A stretch of 64,000 bases of DNA from Meandrina meandrites (lineage: Eukaryota > Cnidaria > Anthozoa > Scleractinia > Meandrinidae): the NCBI GenBank assembly GCA_963693305.1, contig OY855904.1:17021996-17085995 (forward strand). The letters run 5' to 3'. The stretch's first letter is position 1. Each line of letters starts with the position of its first letter. This document shows, piece after piece, positions 10,072 to 27,868 of this stretch. Both the position numbers and the translations under genes were made by a program. The notes under the pieces are model-generated. The model saw only the letters and a program-made list of their open reading frames with translations, did not search any database and was not told the origin of the DNA.

Positions 10072-11504
10072 CCACAGGCAGACAAGGCTCTGTGTTTGAG
10101 ACCGTGTGACATAAGCGTCACGGTGCGCGCTATCTGATCTCATACATTCACTGTAATTTGTAACGACTGCCCTCGGCTTGATCCAACTGATCCCGAGAAA
10201 TGCTCCATAAAATACTGGATTTTGCATCTTTTAATCCCAAATTGTGATCTACTGTCAGCCAGATAAATAAAGTTCACTTATCTTTTTTCTTTTGCGAGGT
10301 ATTTTGCGATTTTATGGGTTTTTTTGGTCGTTAATTCCTCGCTAACCGTCACCGACCCCAAACAAAAGTAAGAGAAAGAGACAAGGCAGGCAACTTCGAT
10401 GGCCCGCCGAGACCGACAGCCTCCAGAATTTGTCCATTTTCTCCAACTTCCACGCGTCGCTCGCCATCCAGCCTCGGGCATATAAAAGGTGGACAATTTT
10501 CAAAGATCTGTGCCAAAAATCATTCCAATCGGTCGGTTTTAACGTGCTTAAAAGCCGCCGCGAATTTTCAAGTTCACTGCGAAATCGCCATCGTCAAAGG
10601 ATATGGGCCAAAACGGTCGATCATAACGCCGATATCAAATTCGAATTAATCAAAACCAACGGTCAGATTACGCAAGCTAGTGACAAAATCAACCTTTGCC
10701 ACATCCCCCAGGGCACGGCGTGTCCGACGAAAACCCATCTCCCCATATAGTAACTGGGAATGATTTCGGCCAGGGTTACAGAATCTTTGAAAACATTGTA
10801 CTTTCGCGCCATCCTAGTTAAGCAATATACAAGATGAATCATTATTGAACGGACGCGCCGTGTGCTGGGGGATGTGGCAAAGGTTGATTTTGTCACTAGC
10901 TTGCGTAATTTGACCGTTGGTTTTGATTAATTCGAATTTGATATCGGCGTTATGATCGACCGTTTTGGCCCATATCCTTTGACGATGGCGATTTCGCAGT
11001 GAACTTGAAAATTCGCGGCGGCTTTTAAGCACGTTAAAACCGACCGATTAGAATGATTTTTGGCACAGATCTTTGAAAATTGTCCACCTTTTATATGCCC
11101 TAGGCTGGATGGCGAGCGACGCGTGGAAGTTGGAGAAAATGGACAAATTCTGGAGGCTGTCGGTCTCGGCGGGCCATCGAAGTTGCCTGCCTTGTCTCTT
11201 TCTCTTACTTTTGTTTGGGGTCGGTGAAAGCTAGCGAGGAATTAACGACCAAAAAAACCCATAAAATCGCAAAATACCTCGCAAAAGAAAAAAGATAAGT
11301 GAACTTTATTTATCTGGCTTACAGTAGATCACAATTTGGGATTAAAAGATGCAAAATCCAGTATTTTATGGAGCATTTCTCGGGATCAGTTGGATCAAGC
11401 CGAGGGCAGTCGTTACAAATTACAGTGAATGTATGAGATCAGATAGCGCGTACCGTGACGCTTATGTCACACTGTCTCAAACACAGAGCCTTGTCTGCCT
11501 GTGG
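10072..11504. mobile_element. Giant inverted repeat: two 655-base arms, 123-base spacer
   Basis: The left arm is 10072-10726 and the right arm is 10850-11504. Outer ends are CCACAGGCAGACAAGG and CCTTGTCTGCCTGTGG; inner ends are ...CACGGCGTGTCC and GGACGCGCCGTG. The arms have equal length, so there are almost no gaps, and only scattered substitutions were noticed. Each arm carries a TATA-like CATATAAAAGG pointing toward the spacer (10476 plus strand, about 11098 minus strand). Short mirrored open frames are present but match nothing I know. The block sits just upstream of WDR31. A foldback transposon or an inverted tandem duplication are both possible. Confidence 0.85.
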
Positions 11505-11555
11505 AGAAACGATCAATTTGGAGCGTTCAACAAATTGGCGAAATTTGTCCTGGCG

Positions 11556-11580
11556 GGGGGGGGGGGGGGGGGGGGAGGAG
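11556..11580 (+). repeat. Poly-G tract
   Basis: About 22 G residues, interrupted near the 3' end by A. It is a likely spot for assembly-length error and explains the glycine run in the overlapping open frame. Confidence 0.9.
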
Positions 11581-11852
11581 GGGATACTGGACATACTGAT
11601 CAAACCTTCTTATAGATTAAAAGTCGGCCAAATGAGATGTAAATTTCGGGAAGGAAGAAGAACTTAGTAGCTGATGGGTCTACGTGTACACTATATGCTT
11701 GTTACACCACGTGTTTACCCTGAGGAGAAGGATCCGCTGTCGAATCGCGAAAACCCCAAACAAAACAATTTAGGTTGGCAGTTAGGTTACAATGTTTTTG
11801 ACGAGCTTTGCAGGGCTTGCGACTCTTAACAGATGAATTTATTGCCGTTTCC

Positions 11853-19047
<7,195 letters not shown>

Positions 19048-19158
19048 CTTCTTCAACCATGACAGTGTAGCTTATACAGGATACACAAAAACTAGAAGTA
19101 TTAATTAAACTCCAAAGATAGGAACTTACCATGCATTTCAATAACATGCAAACTCTGC

Positions 19159-19803
19159 TTAAAGGGACACTGTCACGAGCATAACTTCAAACTTCAAAAA
19201 TTCAACAGCCCAAAAACATGTTTACACCATTGGAATAAATGTTCACAAAAAGGGGATTTTGCTGCGTAGCACTCAAATAAGTAACATTAACTAGTAAATA
19301 GTGTTTCTGGAGTGCTTGAAATACTGTTAAAACAGACGTTTCGGGGATAACCCCTTCATTAGTGTTAAGTTGATGTTAAAACGTTAACGTTTTAACATCA
19401 ACTTAACACTGATGAAGGGGTTATCCCCGAAACGTCTGTTTTAACAGTATTTCAAGCACTCCAGAAACACTTTTTACTAGTTAATGTTACACCATTGGAA
19501 ACCTATTAACAGTGGTCAGGTTTTCTTACTATACCAATATACTGAAGATAAATATAGAGTGATATCACTGTGATACCACTGGGAGCTTTTGAAAAGTCAG
19601 CCTGGCTTTTTCAAGTTCTGTCGTTGTGGTTTGGAAAAGGTGATGAAAACTATTTATGGTCACCCTCTTCTTTAAAAAATTTACTAGATATCCTTCCCTT
19701 TACTTTCTAGGAGCATTTCCTGCATGGTTGAAAGTACTTAGTCATAATTGTGGTGCCATTTTATTAAAAAAGCCAAAAAATGTCTGTGACAGTGTCCCTT
19801 TAA
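19159..19803. mobile_element. TTAA-flanked MITE, copy 1 (piggyBac-like ends), interrupted
   Basis: TTAA at 19159-19162 is followed by AGGGACACTGTCACG. The right end reads CTGTGACAGTGTCCCT followed by TTAA at 19800-19803. A TTAA duplication with short inverted ends is typical of piggyBac-type elements (family knowledge). A second, uninterrupted copy is at 55175-55565. This copy carries a 251-base insert (19236-19486). No transposase is encoded, so it must be non-autonomous. Confidence 0.85.
19236..19486. mobile_element. Foldback insert with 208-base near-perfect palindrome
   Basis: The palindrome runs 19282-19489 with its centre at ACGT/TAACGT (19385/19386), no spacer and one mismatch seen. 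It contains AAACAGACGTTTCGGGG and its mirror. The insert is bracketed by the 14-base direct repeat TTACACCATTGGAA (19222-19235 and 19487-19500), which is single in the related MITE at 55175-55565. That supports a real insertion with target duplication. Confidence 0.85.
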
Positions 19804-20073
19804 TCAATGGTTACATTTTGCTGTAAATCTAAGTAGACCTCTCAGGAAACGGAAGTTCACTTTGACCAGTACAAAAGGTCACACCTTTGGGTTATGACTG
19901 GTAGATTTCAATCCAAAATTGTTTGTTTGTGTTTCAAGGTTCACTGATGGCAGCGAAAATGCATTATTGTTAGTTTAGTTAGGTTTTGAACTTCAGAGTT
20001 TGTGTTATTGAAAGGCACAGTAAAGACTAGCTATGTCCAGGATTGAACACTAATGAGATGCACATTCTTTATG

Positions 20074-20383
20074 ACCCAGGGGGGGGACTCCCTTATGAAA
20101 TGGACGGGGATGCTCGTCGGAAATTTTGAATTTACCCCCTAAAAGAGACCAATCTGGGTGCGGCCGAACGTTATGCAGACCCCTAAAAGAGTAAATATAA
20201 CAAATCAAAATTCTTTTTTTCTTGTTATTTCTTCGCGTGCAACCCTAAACGAGACCTTGACAGCTAAAAATAATGACATTTTGCCCAGAACACCCTAAGC
20301 GAGACAAAAATCCGAAATTTACACCCCTAAGCAAGACGACGAGCATCCCCATCCATTTCATATGGGAGTCCCCCCACCTGGGC
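20074..20383. mobile_element. MITE with ACTCCC / GGGAGT inverted ends
   Basis: The left end CCCAGGGGGGGGACTCCC and right end GGGAGTCCCCCCACCTGGG are mirrored. The inner arms ATGGACGGGGATGCTCGTCG and CGACGAGCATCCCCATCCAT are mirrored as well. Inside, CCCCTAAAAGAGACC-like units recur. It lies between WDR31 and the C11orf68-like gene. Confidence 0.85.
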
Positions 20384-21648
20384 TTTATGATAGGCATCAC
20401 AAATTGTCCTCATTTATAAAAGCTCACCAAAACGCACCCAATTCTGTCCAAAATGAAGTAATAACATGGAAATGACAAATAACCCAGTCAAACATGAAGT
20501 ACCGCTACTTATAAAGTACAATCCTCCACATAAGTGGCAAAATGTCTAAACCATGAAAATGTTTTTTTGTTATGTATTTACTAGTCTTAAGGTATTTATT
20601 TAATAGTCAGAGTAGAACCCTGTGTATTTACTGACAGAAGGAATTTTGCTTCTGTTAATTTATTTACATTCCACTTAAAAAAGTCAAACCTTGTCATGCA
20701 ATAAATTCTATACATTTTATTTTGGTTTTTATTTAATTTTAAAGATTTTATATTCAAAAAAAAATTATGGTATATATTAACATGTAAAACATAATTTGTG
20801 TTTTTGCTCACATGTCCATTCCAAAGTTACTAAAGTGGACCAATTTCGTACCATAAACACAAAGTTATATTAAAGGGGCGCACTCAATTCCATTGTTCGC
20901 CAACCAAACAGGTGTGAGTAGATGACAAATGTGACGCTGACAATGGCAATGTAAAGTACCACTCATTTTAGGTTTTTTCAGTTTTTTGTCTTCATATGTT
21001 AGTGCGCGAAAAAAATGAGGAGGAATCTTGTTTACATGGGGAAGAATGTTTAACATTAACGATCTAAACATTTTTTAGTCCCTTGGTCCCGGCAGATCCC
21101 TGTATATTTGTAGTGCAGAATGCACTATTGTGAATTTGCCTCTTTCGTTTATAGTTTGCATCAGTCCTTTCTAACTGCCCTGAGTGCAGTGAGTTAAACT
21201 TGATTTCTTTCCTACTGACGTTTATTCCTGTAGTTAGTTCCCAGTCCTATTCGGTTCTACGGATTGGTCGACCGCAACAGACAACAGATCCGGTCCAGTC
21301 GCATGACGACATTAAGTGATGACATCACGTCATCGCTTAAAAACCTAGCTTATAAATCCATTATTCAGTAATGGGACGGGAGAAATAGCTTATCTTGAAG
21401 TTAACTGAATTCCAAGAAGCAAAACACATGTTGATCTCTGCGGCTTGGGCAATACATAACATCAATAAATAAAGCTACTGCAGGGCCTCTTTACAACAAG
21501 TTTATTACAGTTATATGGTCAGTGTATCCTCTGTTTTCATGGTAAACATCATCTATTTTGATCGATATTCACCCAATGTCAGTTCATGGCATGTACTGAT
21601 GGTATATCATGACGACAAACACTACAGAACATCTTCAAGTTATGTTGT

Positions 21649-23048
21649 TTATGCAAATTCAGAATGATATATTGTTGGCCTCAACTGCCATTCGTTACCA
21701 GCATAAATTCCTAATGTTGTGTAAATATTTGGCTTGTAGTATAATGTTAACTTGACTCCCAATTTCCTGAGGCTCCTCTCTGCAGCCCACACTTCCTCTT
21801 TGTTTGTGAAATCTTTTGTGTACACACAAATCACATACTCCCCAGAGTCACCACTCTCAAACAAATTGGCAGCACTTCCTAGGGTGCCAGTAACCACTGC
21901 TTTGGCAACAGTTGTCCAGATTTCATCAATCTGAGTGCTGTAATGAAAAGTAATACTGTTTTCAAATAACTGGTCATTTTCCCAGTTTTCAGTCAGTTCT
22001 AAAATGAATTAAAATGGCGTAAAAGTACATTGCCCCCGCCCCGCCATCTGTATGGTAAAAATGAAAGGTTATCTCACTTTGAGAAGGCAAAATTTTTGAC
22101 TAACAGAAATGATTCTAAAATTTGATGAATTTTCAAGTGATGTACAACATAAGACATTGGTTCCTTTCAGAATATTTGATTAACATTTTTAGGCCATGTT
22201 TCATCACAATTTTTACAAAGGAAATAGGAGTGAGGCGAGATCTTGGAAACCGGGCCAGCCCAGTCAACCAAGCTCATATGAAGAGGCCCTAAGTGTGCTA
22301 AAATATAAAATTACTACCATTTGTTGTCACAGTATCTTTAAGGGTCTCAAGCCAAAATATGACAGGAATATTGTGCGACTCTGCTGAGCCCCTGCTACCT
22401 CTTAGGGGGAAAACTAATTTGGGCACACCCACTAATCCAGATTCTGGTAGGGGTTCTTTTTAAAATTATAGACCCAGTCATTTTTATAGCCCCCCAGTTT
22501 GGCCCGTTTTTAAAATGGCGGATGTTACAGGCAGGGACAAAAGTCGGACGGGATCAACTTGAATCGCTGATTTGAATAAGAATAGCAGCTATTCAAGAAT
22601 GAGGTCCAAATAAACAATAGCTGCTATTTTCATTCAGTTCAACGATCCGAGTTGATCTGGTCCAGCTTTTGTGACTTCTGTCCCTGTCGGGATTTTGCCG
22701 CGAAAAGGAAGGTGAAATCTTTTATCTGTCCAACCAAAAACATTACTTTTCGTCCTACCTTGGACAATAAATTATCCACTTTCCCGACTTGTAGGAGTGT
22801 TCCTCTGCTAAATGTCGGACATATTCTTTGTTAATCCTCCGGGTTTTTTTAATCCTTTTTCCCCACTGTTCAAGAAGCATCTGTTTTTGAGGTTCGGGAA
22901 TCGACAATGGGAATTTGAACTCCATTGGACGTTGTTTAGGATCACCTGCAAAGACCCCCATATTGACGAACTCGATAACGGAAGGCCGGTTTTTCTCCAA
23001 AAACTCGTCAAGGGGAATTTCCCCATCGAAAATTATCCAATTGTCCAT
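21649..23048 (-). CDS. C11orf68-like (UPF0696/BLES03 family) protein
   Basis: Two coding exons (minus strand), 23048-22759 and 21937-21649, join in phase 2 to give 192 residues. The protein starts MDNWIIFDGEIPLDEF and contains HLAEEHSYKSGKWIIYCPS, GEYVICVYTKDF, KLTLYYKPNIYTTLGIY and WQLRPTIYHSEF. These match the human C11orf68 pattern (SGKWL, QVICVYTDDFTD, LLTYKPDVYTYLGIY, W-L-PTLYES). The family fold resembles eIF4E-like proteins but its function is unsettled. The longer upstream open frame would need a TTG start, so the ATG at 23048 is preferred. AATAAA on the minus strand lies near 21502-21497. The gene is divergent from ACBD6 with 735 bases between the start codons. Its single intron contains a palindrome at 22531-22688. 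Confidence 0.9.
22531..22688. repeat. Imperfect palindrome / MITE in the C11orf68-like intron border
   Basis: The left end GCAGGGACAAAAGTCGGACG is mirrored by CAGCTTTTGTGACTTCTGTCCCTGTC. The centre has AATAGCAGCTATT and AATAGCTGCTATT. It lies about 70 bases beyond the donor of exon 1. Confidence 0.7.
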
Positions 23049-23783
23049 TGATTCAAGCTTACGACAAGACCGAAAGAAAGTACGCAATGAAGAGGGCACG
23101 AATGACGATATCGGCAATTTGTTTCTTTTGTCATTTTCTTTACCGGCGAAGTCACGTGATGTCTAGTTGGCATAACCTGAAATCATGCCCTCCATCCCTG
23201 CGACTACTGAGGGAAAAAACGCCTGATCGCAGGTTATTCATCAGAATACTGGATAATTTCACTTTGAGTTTTGTTTTCCGGTGCTTTTAGTTTCCAAGGA
23301 CAGGAAAACTTGTTTTTCATTTGTTGCGCTTTCACAAGCCAATATTTATGGCCGTTATCGCCTTGGACCCTTCCCCTTAGGAAGGCCTGATACACATGTA
23401 CGCGTTGCGGACCTGCCGACGAGGCCGTTTTGGTTATTTCTGGTTTACGTTTTCTCTGTTTTCTTCATGTTTCTACTCTTCATAGATGTGGAAACAAGAT
23501 TTTTTTTTATAGCCACACTGAATTTTAGACACTTTTTTAAAAATTCAAATACATGCAACAGTGAAGCTACAAGAACAAGGTCTAATATTATACCTCATGT
23601 GTAGATTTCCTCCACCAAAATGCAAAATAATTCCGTGACAACTAGACTGCCAAACCGGAAACGAGAAGCGAACGACTCTCATGAGAAAGACTATTATGTA
23701 AAGTCCCGCGGGGAGGCTCAACTTTGGGTAAACTGTGGCTTGTGGTGTGAGCCCACAATACACCAGCAGTGGGAATATCCAAG
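23049..23783. promoter_or_regulatory. Shared divergent promoter region, C11orf68-like / ACBD6
   Basis: Only 735 bases separate the two start codons, so both promoters must lie here or in untranslated exons. AAGATGGCGGAG at 23781-23792 overlaps the ACBD6 start codon and fits the YY1 consensus. Short open frames on both strands in this interval have no other support. Confidence 0.5.
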
Positions 23784-26700
23784 ATGGCGGAGTACTTTGA
23801 TGAAGTTGTTCTCGATAAAGAAGACTTGGAAAAGCTCTTTCAAGCGGCGACGGAATTTGTCAGAACTATAAGAAATTTGAGTGACGAGAAAAAGCTTACT
23901 TTTTATGCTCTTTACAAACAGGTTGGCTTGAATTTTATTTTAAATACCCTTGATGTCCTTGATACCTTTCCTTGTTGCATTGCATTTTGAAAAGAACGTG
24001 TACAGACACATTTCTTTCATTTAATTTATAACGAATTTTTGTTTACTTTTTATTGTGTCCAAGGCAAAGGAAGGACCATGCAATACATCAAGACCAGGGT
24101 TTTGGGACTTAGTAGGAAGAGCAAAGTGGTAACTCAATATTTTTCATATACACATGTCAATAATATGTTGTGGTTTAAATTTATTTTTGGTTTAAAATTT
24201 GATTTTTGTCTCTTTGTTTCAGATTATGATAATGGATATGAGACAATGAAAAATAAATATCGAACTGGTTTGAAAAATTTTAAACCAAAGATAAATTTAA
24301 ACCACGGACGTGTCTAAAACAAAGACCCAAAAACCAGGGAGCATTTAGTGTAGGTTACGCCGAAGATCTTCGGCGTGGGTTTTAAAATTTTGCGGCGTAC
24401 CAGTGTGGGATCAGAGTTTTCGGCGTACAGTGGCGGGAGATGAAGACAACGTTTGGCGTAACCCTGGCCTGCACATTCATCCCTGCTGGTGCTGTAATAT
24501 CAGTTACTACTACGTGAAGCAAAGTCGATGCCAGAAGTTACCAGAGTCTTCCGGCCTCTCTTTCAAGAAAGCTACGAGCTACGAGCTACGAGCATTCCTT
24601 GGCGAATCGGTGTGGGATTTTGGCCGCTTGTCAGGTGCTTGGCGTGGAATTTTGAAACGCTTGGCATATCTTTGGCGTGAGATTTATGCGGAATGCACCC
24701 TGGCCCAAAAACAAAGACCGAAGGCCTAAGACCATGTGGTCTAAAGCAAAGACCCGCTGGTCTAAAGCAAAGACCCACAGAAACAGAAGATAAATTTAGC
24801 ATCAGATGTGAGAGTAGCGTCTACAAAAATAAAGCTGAAGCAAATAGCGCTCCTCTTTGCATAAATTAAAATGTCATCAGAGCGCATGAGAAATTTGACA
24901 GTTATCTCCGTACAAAGCGTGTGACATGCTTTGTACTAGGATAAAGTAACTGTCAAATTTCTCGTGGGCTCGGATGACATTTTAATTTATGCAAAGAGAA
25001 GCACTATTTGCTTCAGTTTTGTAGATGCTACTCCCACATCTGATACTAAATTTATCTTCTGTTTGATGGGCATGCACACAAATCAATGATTTGTATGCAT
25101 GCCCGAGCAAAAAATTATGTCATAAAATGCAATACTGGTGAAATGCAAGGTACGTTTTCATGTTGCGAATGTCGTTTTAAGTAGTTTGGGACTAATTTAG
25201 CTCAAAAATGAAAACGTCAAAACTGTCTTGAAAATGTGTTTTTTTTTTTCAAAAAAACTTCAAGTGTCAATGGGTTAACAACTTGTAGTGATTATATTTT
25301 TCATTTCTTAAGGGACTCATGGAAAAAGCTTGGAGCCATGTCTAAACAAGAAGCCCTTGAACTTTATATCCAGAGAGTGTTTGAAACTGATCCAGAATGG
25401 GAAGCAAAATATGCTGTCACAGATGACTTGGTGGGTAATATGAATTGATAAGTCCCTAGTTTTAATTGGGGCATAGAAAAATAAGAAGTCTTTCATTCTT
25501 AGCTTTCTATTTCTTGTTTGTTTTAAGTTTCATTGTGGTTTTGATTCCATGTGTTTATTCCTAATTGTTGCAAACTCCATCTCTCCTAGATAATGTGATA
25601 ATATAACTATGTTCATGTAGAATTGTGCAAAGCTGTGTCTCAATCTTGTTTAACTCTGATATTTTGACACAGACTGTTAAAGAAAGTGAAAAACCAGTTC
25701 AAAAGCAGTCAATGGGCCTTGCTGTCAGCACACTGCGAGGAAATGATGATGAGGATATTATAAGGTCTGTAATTTTTATAAAATAGAATGCTGATTTAGG
25801 AGCAGAAATGAGGTGATAGTTGATGAGGCTGAAGACCGGACAGGCACTATGGACTGACAGTGGCCTTCTGCAGATGAACACTATCGCATCATGTGTTCAA
25901 TTTAAACCAATCAGAATGGGGAAAAATTTAGTGGTGATCAATCAGATTGCATAGTAATCTTGGAATTTTTCTTTGGTTTGATTACAGTGATGCTAACAAA
26001 TCAGTGTTTGATTGGTGCAAGGAAGGCAATGTAAAAAAGATGGATGTTCTTCTTACAAGAGGAGAAAACATTAACACTAAGGATGAACAGGTGAGCTGCT
26101 GAGCTTATAAATTAAGTAAAGGTATACACTTGAGAGATGTAATGTGAAAGGCCTTTTCCCATGCTTATAATCCTTTACTTTAAATTTAAACTCTGCTTAC
26201 ATTACGAGCTATACATTATAACAAACATCCATTTCACTCTGATGAACATGGACTAAGGCCACCAAAAATTTAGTGAACATTAAATCTTCAGGTCATATAT
26301 GTCTATTGAATTAGAACTCAAATATTAATCTGAAGATCTTTGGAAGATTTTCACCAGTAATAAATGCTGGGAATAGCTGTGATAGACTAGAATCCCATCC
26401 GGGGGAGCAACCAACACTCCTAGTTGCTTTTACTGACATATGGCTTGTGATAGGACTGTAATATTACTGTAAGTGTGCCTTTCAATAACATGTGAACTCT
26501 GCTCAAGTCAACAGTTATGTTTCTCCCTGGCAACAATCATCTAAGCAGGTCTCTTGGGAAATAGAAGTTCACTTCAACCAGTTCAACAGGTCACACCTTT
26601 GGGTTATGACCGGTAGATTTCAATCCAAAATTGTTTGTTTGTGTGTTTTTCAAGGTTCATTGATTGCAGCGATTGTGATTGGCAGATTTCGATCCATATT

Positions 26701-27836
26701 GTTTGTTTCTGGTTTTCAACATTCATTGGCTGTTGCCATAATTATGATTGACAACAGTGAAAAATGCAATTATTAGTTGGGCTTTGAACTTAAGAGATCA
26801 CATAATTGTTATTAAAAGGTGCAGTTGTAATTAATATATGTTTTGTTATTACAAGAAACATATGTTTTATTTGAATCCATAGTTCACTTTTACTACTGGC
26901 AGTAACAAAGCATGTATCATGCACGTATAATGCTAATTTTTATCTGTTATCTTCTAGGGCTTGACTTTACTTCACTGGGCCTGTGACAGAGGCCATGAGG
27001 ATGTAGTGAGATGTCTAATAAAAAACAAGGCTGAAGTAAACACGCAGGTAGTAATATGTAACACCTGAATGTTGCTGTAACTGACAAAAAGCTCTATATG
27101 TTATATTCATTTGTCAGTAATCAGGTTACTGTTGGCCATTTACTGACCAACAGTTGATGAACAGATTTTCAGGCACAGATCCAGGAGAAATAGTGAGCAT
27201 TTTATGATAATAACAGCTCCGAGGGCTTGCGCCATCAGGGGTGTCATTTCTGGTTTTGAGTAACCCATTTTCCTTGAATGAGGATAACTTCATCAAATGA
27301 ATGAATATTTCCATATTGCAATGATGCTGGCCTCAAAATATATGTTTATTTAAAAAATCTGACCAATGTCTGTACAACAGTGGAAATCAGTCTGGACCTG
27401 CACCTGATTTCTGACAAGCAAGTGAATTTCATTTATGTTGTTTCTATGGTCTATAAGAGTGTAGGGCATGGAAACATTAAATTTGGTCAATTTGCTATCG
27501 GTAGCATTTTTTAATTATCTTTTTTTTGTGTGAAAAATTAATTCTGTATTGATGTGTGGCGAATGCTTCCTGAAACAATTGCATAACTGCTATTAACTTG
27601 ATTTTCTTTTTCAAACTAGGATGCCGATGGCCAAACACCATTACATTATGGTTGGTACCCATTTAAGTCAGTAATGTGTGGTTCCAGAAAATATCCATAC
27701 TCCCCCCACAGGAGGGATTGGAAATTCGGGGAGGAAGGGGGGTCTTAATGACCCCAAAATTTAAAGCAATGTATGAAGCTAAATTGGAATTTCTGGAGAG
27801 GTAGGTCATAGGACAAATCCCTTCCATGGAGGGGGG

Positions 27837-27868
<32 letters not shown>

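Larger units (their letters stand above)
19130..19985. repeat. Host repeat interrupted by a nested MITE (copy 1)
   Basis: 19130-19159 (TTTCAATAACATGCAAACTCTGC) and 19830-19985 (AGACCTCTCAGGAAACGGAAG, TTTGGGTTATGACTGGTAG) match one continuous stretch at 26478-26690. The gap between the two halves is filled by the TTAA-flanked MITE at 19159-19803. Confidence 0.8.

Noticed and set aside
10278..11032. Mirrored open frames of 70-106 codons in the inverted repeat arms
   Set aside because: They occur on both arms and both strands because of the palindrome, have no splice or family support, and cross the arm/spacer border.
22755..23117. 120-codon version of the C11orf68-like first exon
   Set aside because: The longer form would start on TTG. 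The ATG at 23048 begins the conserved MDNWIIFDG.
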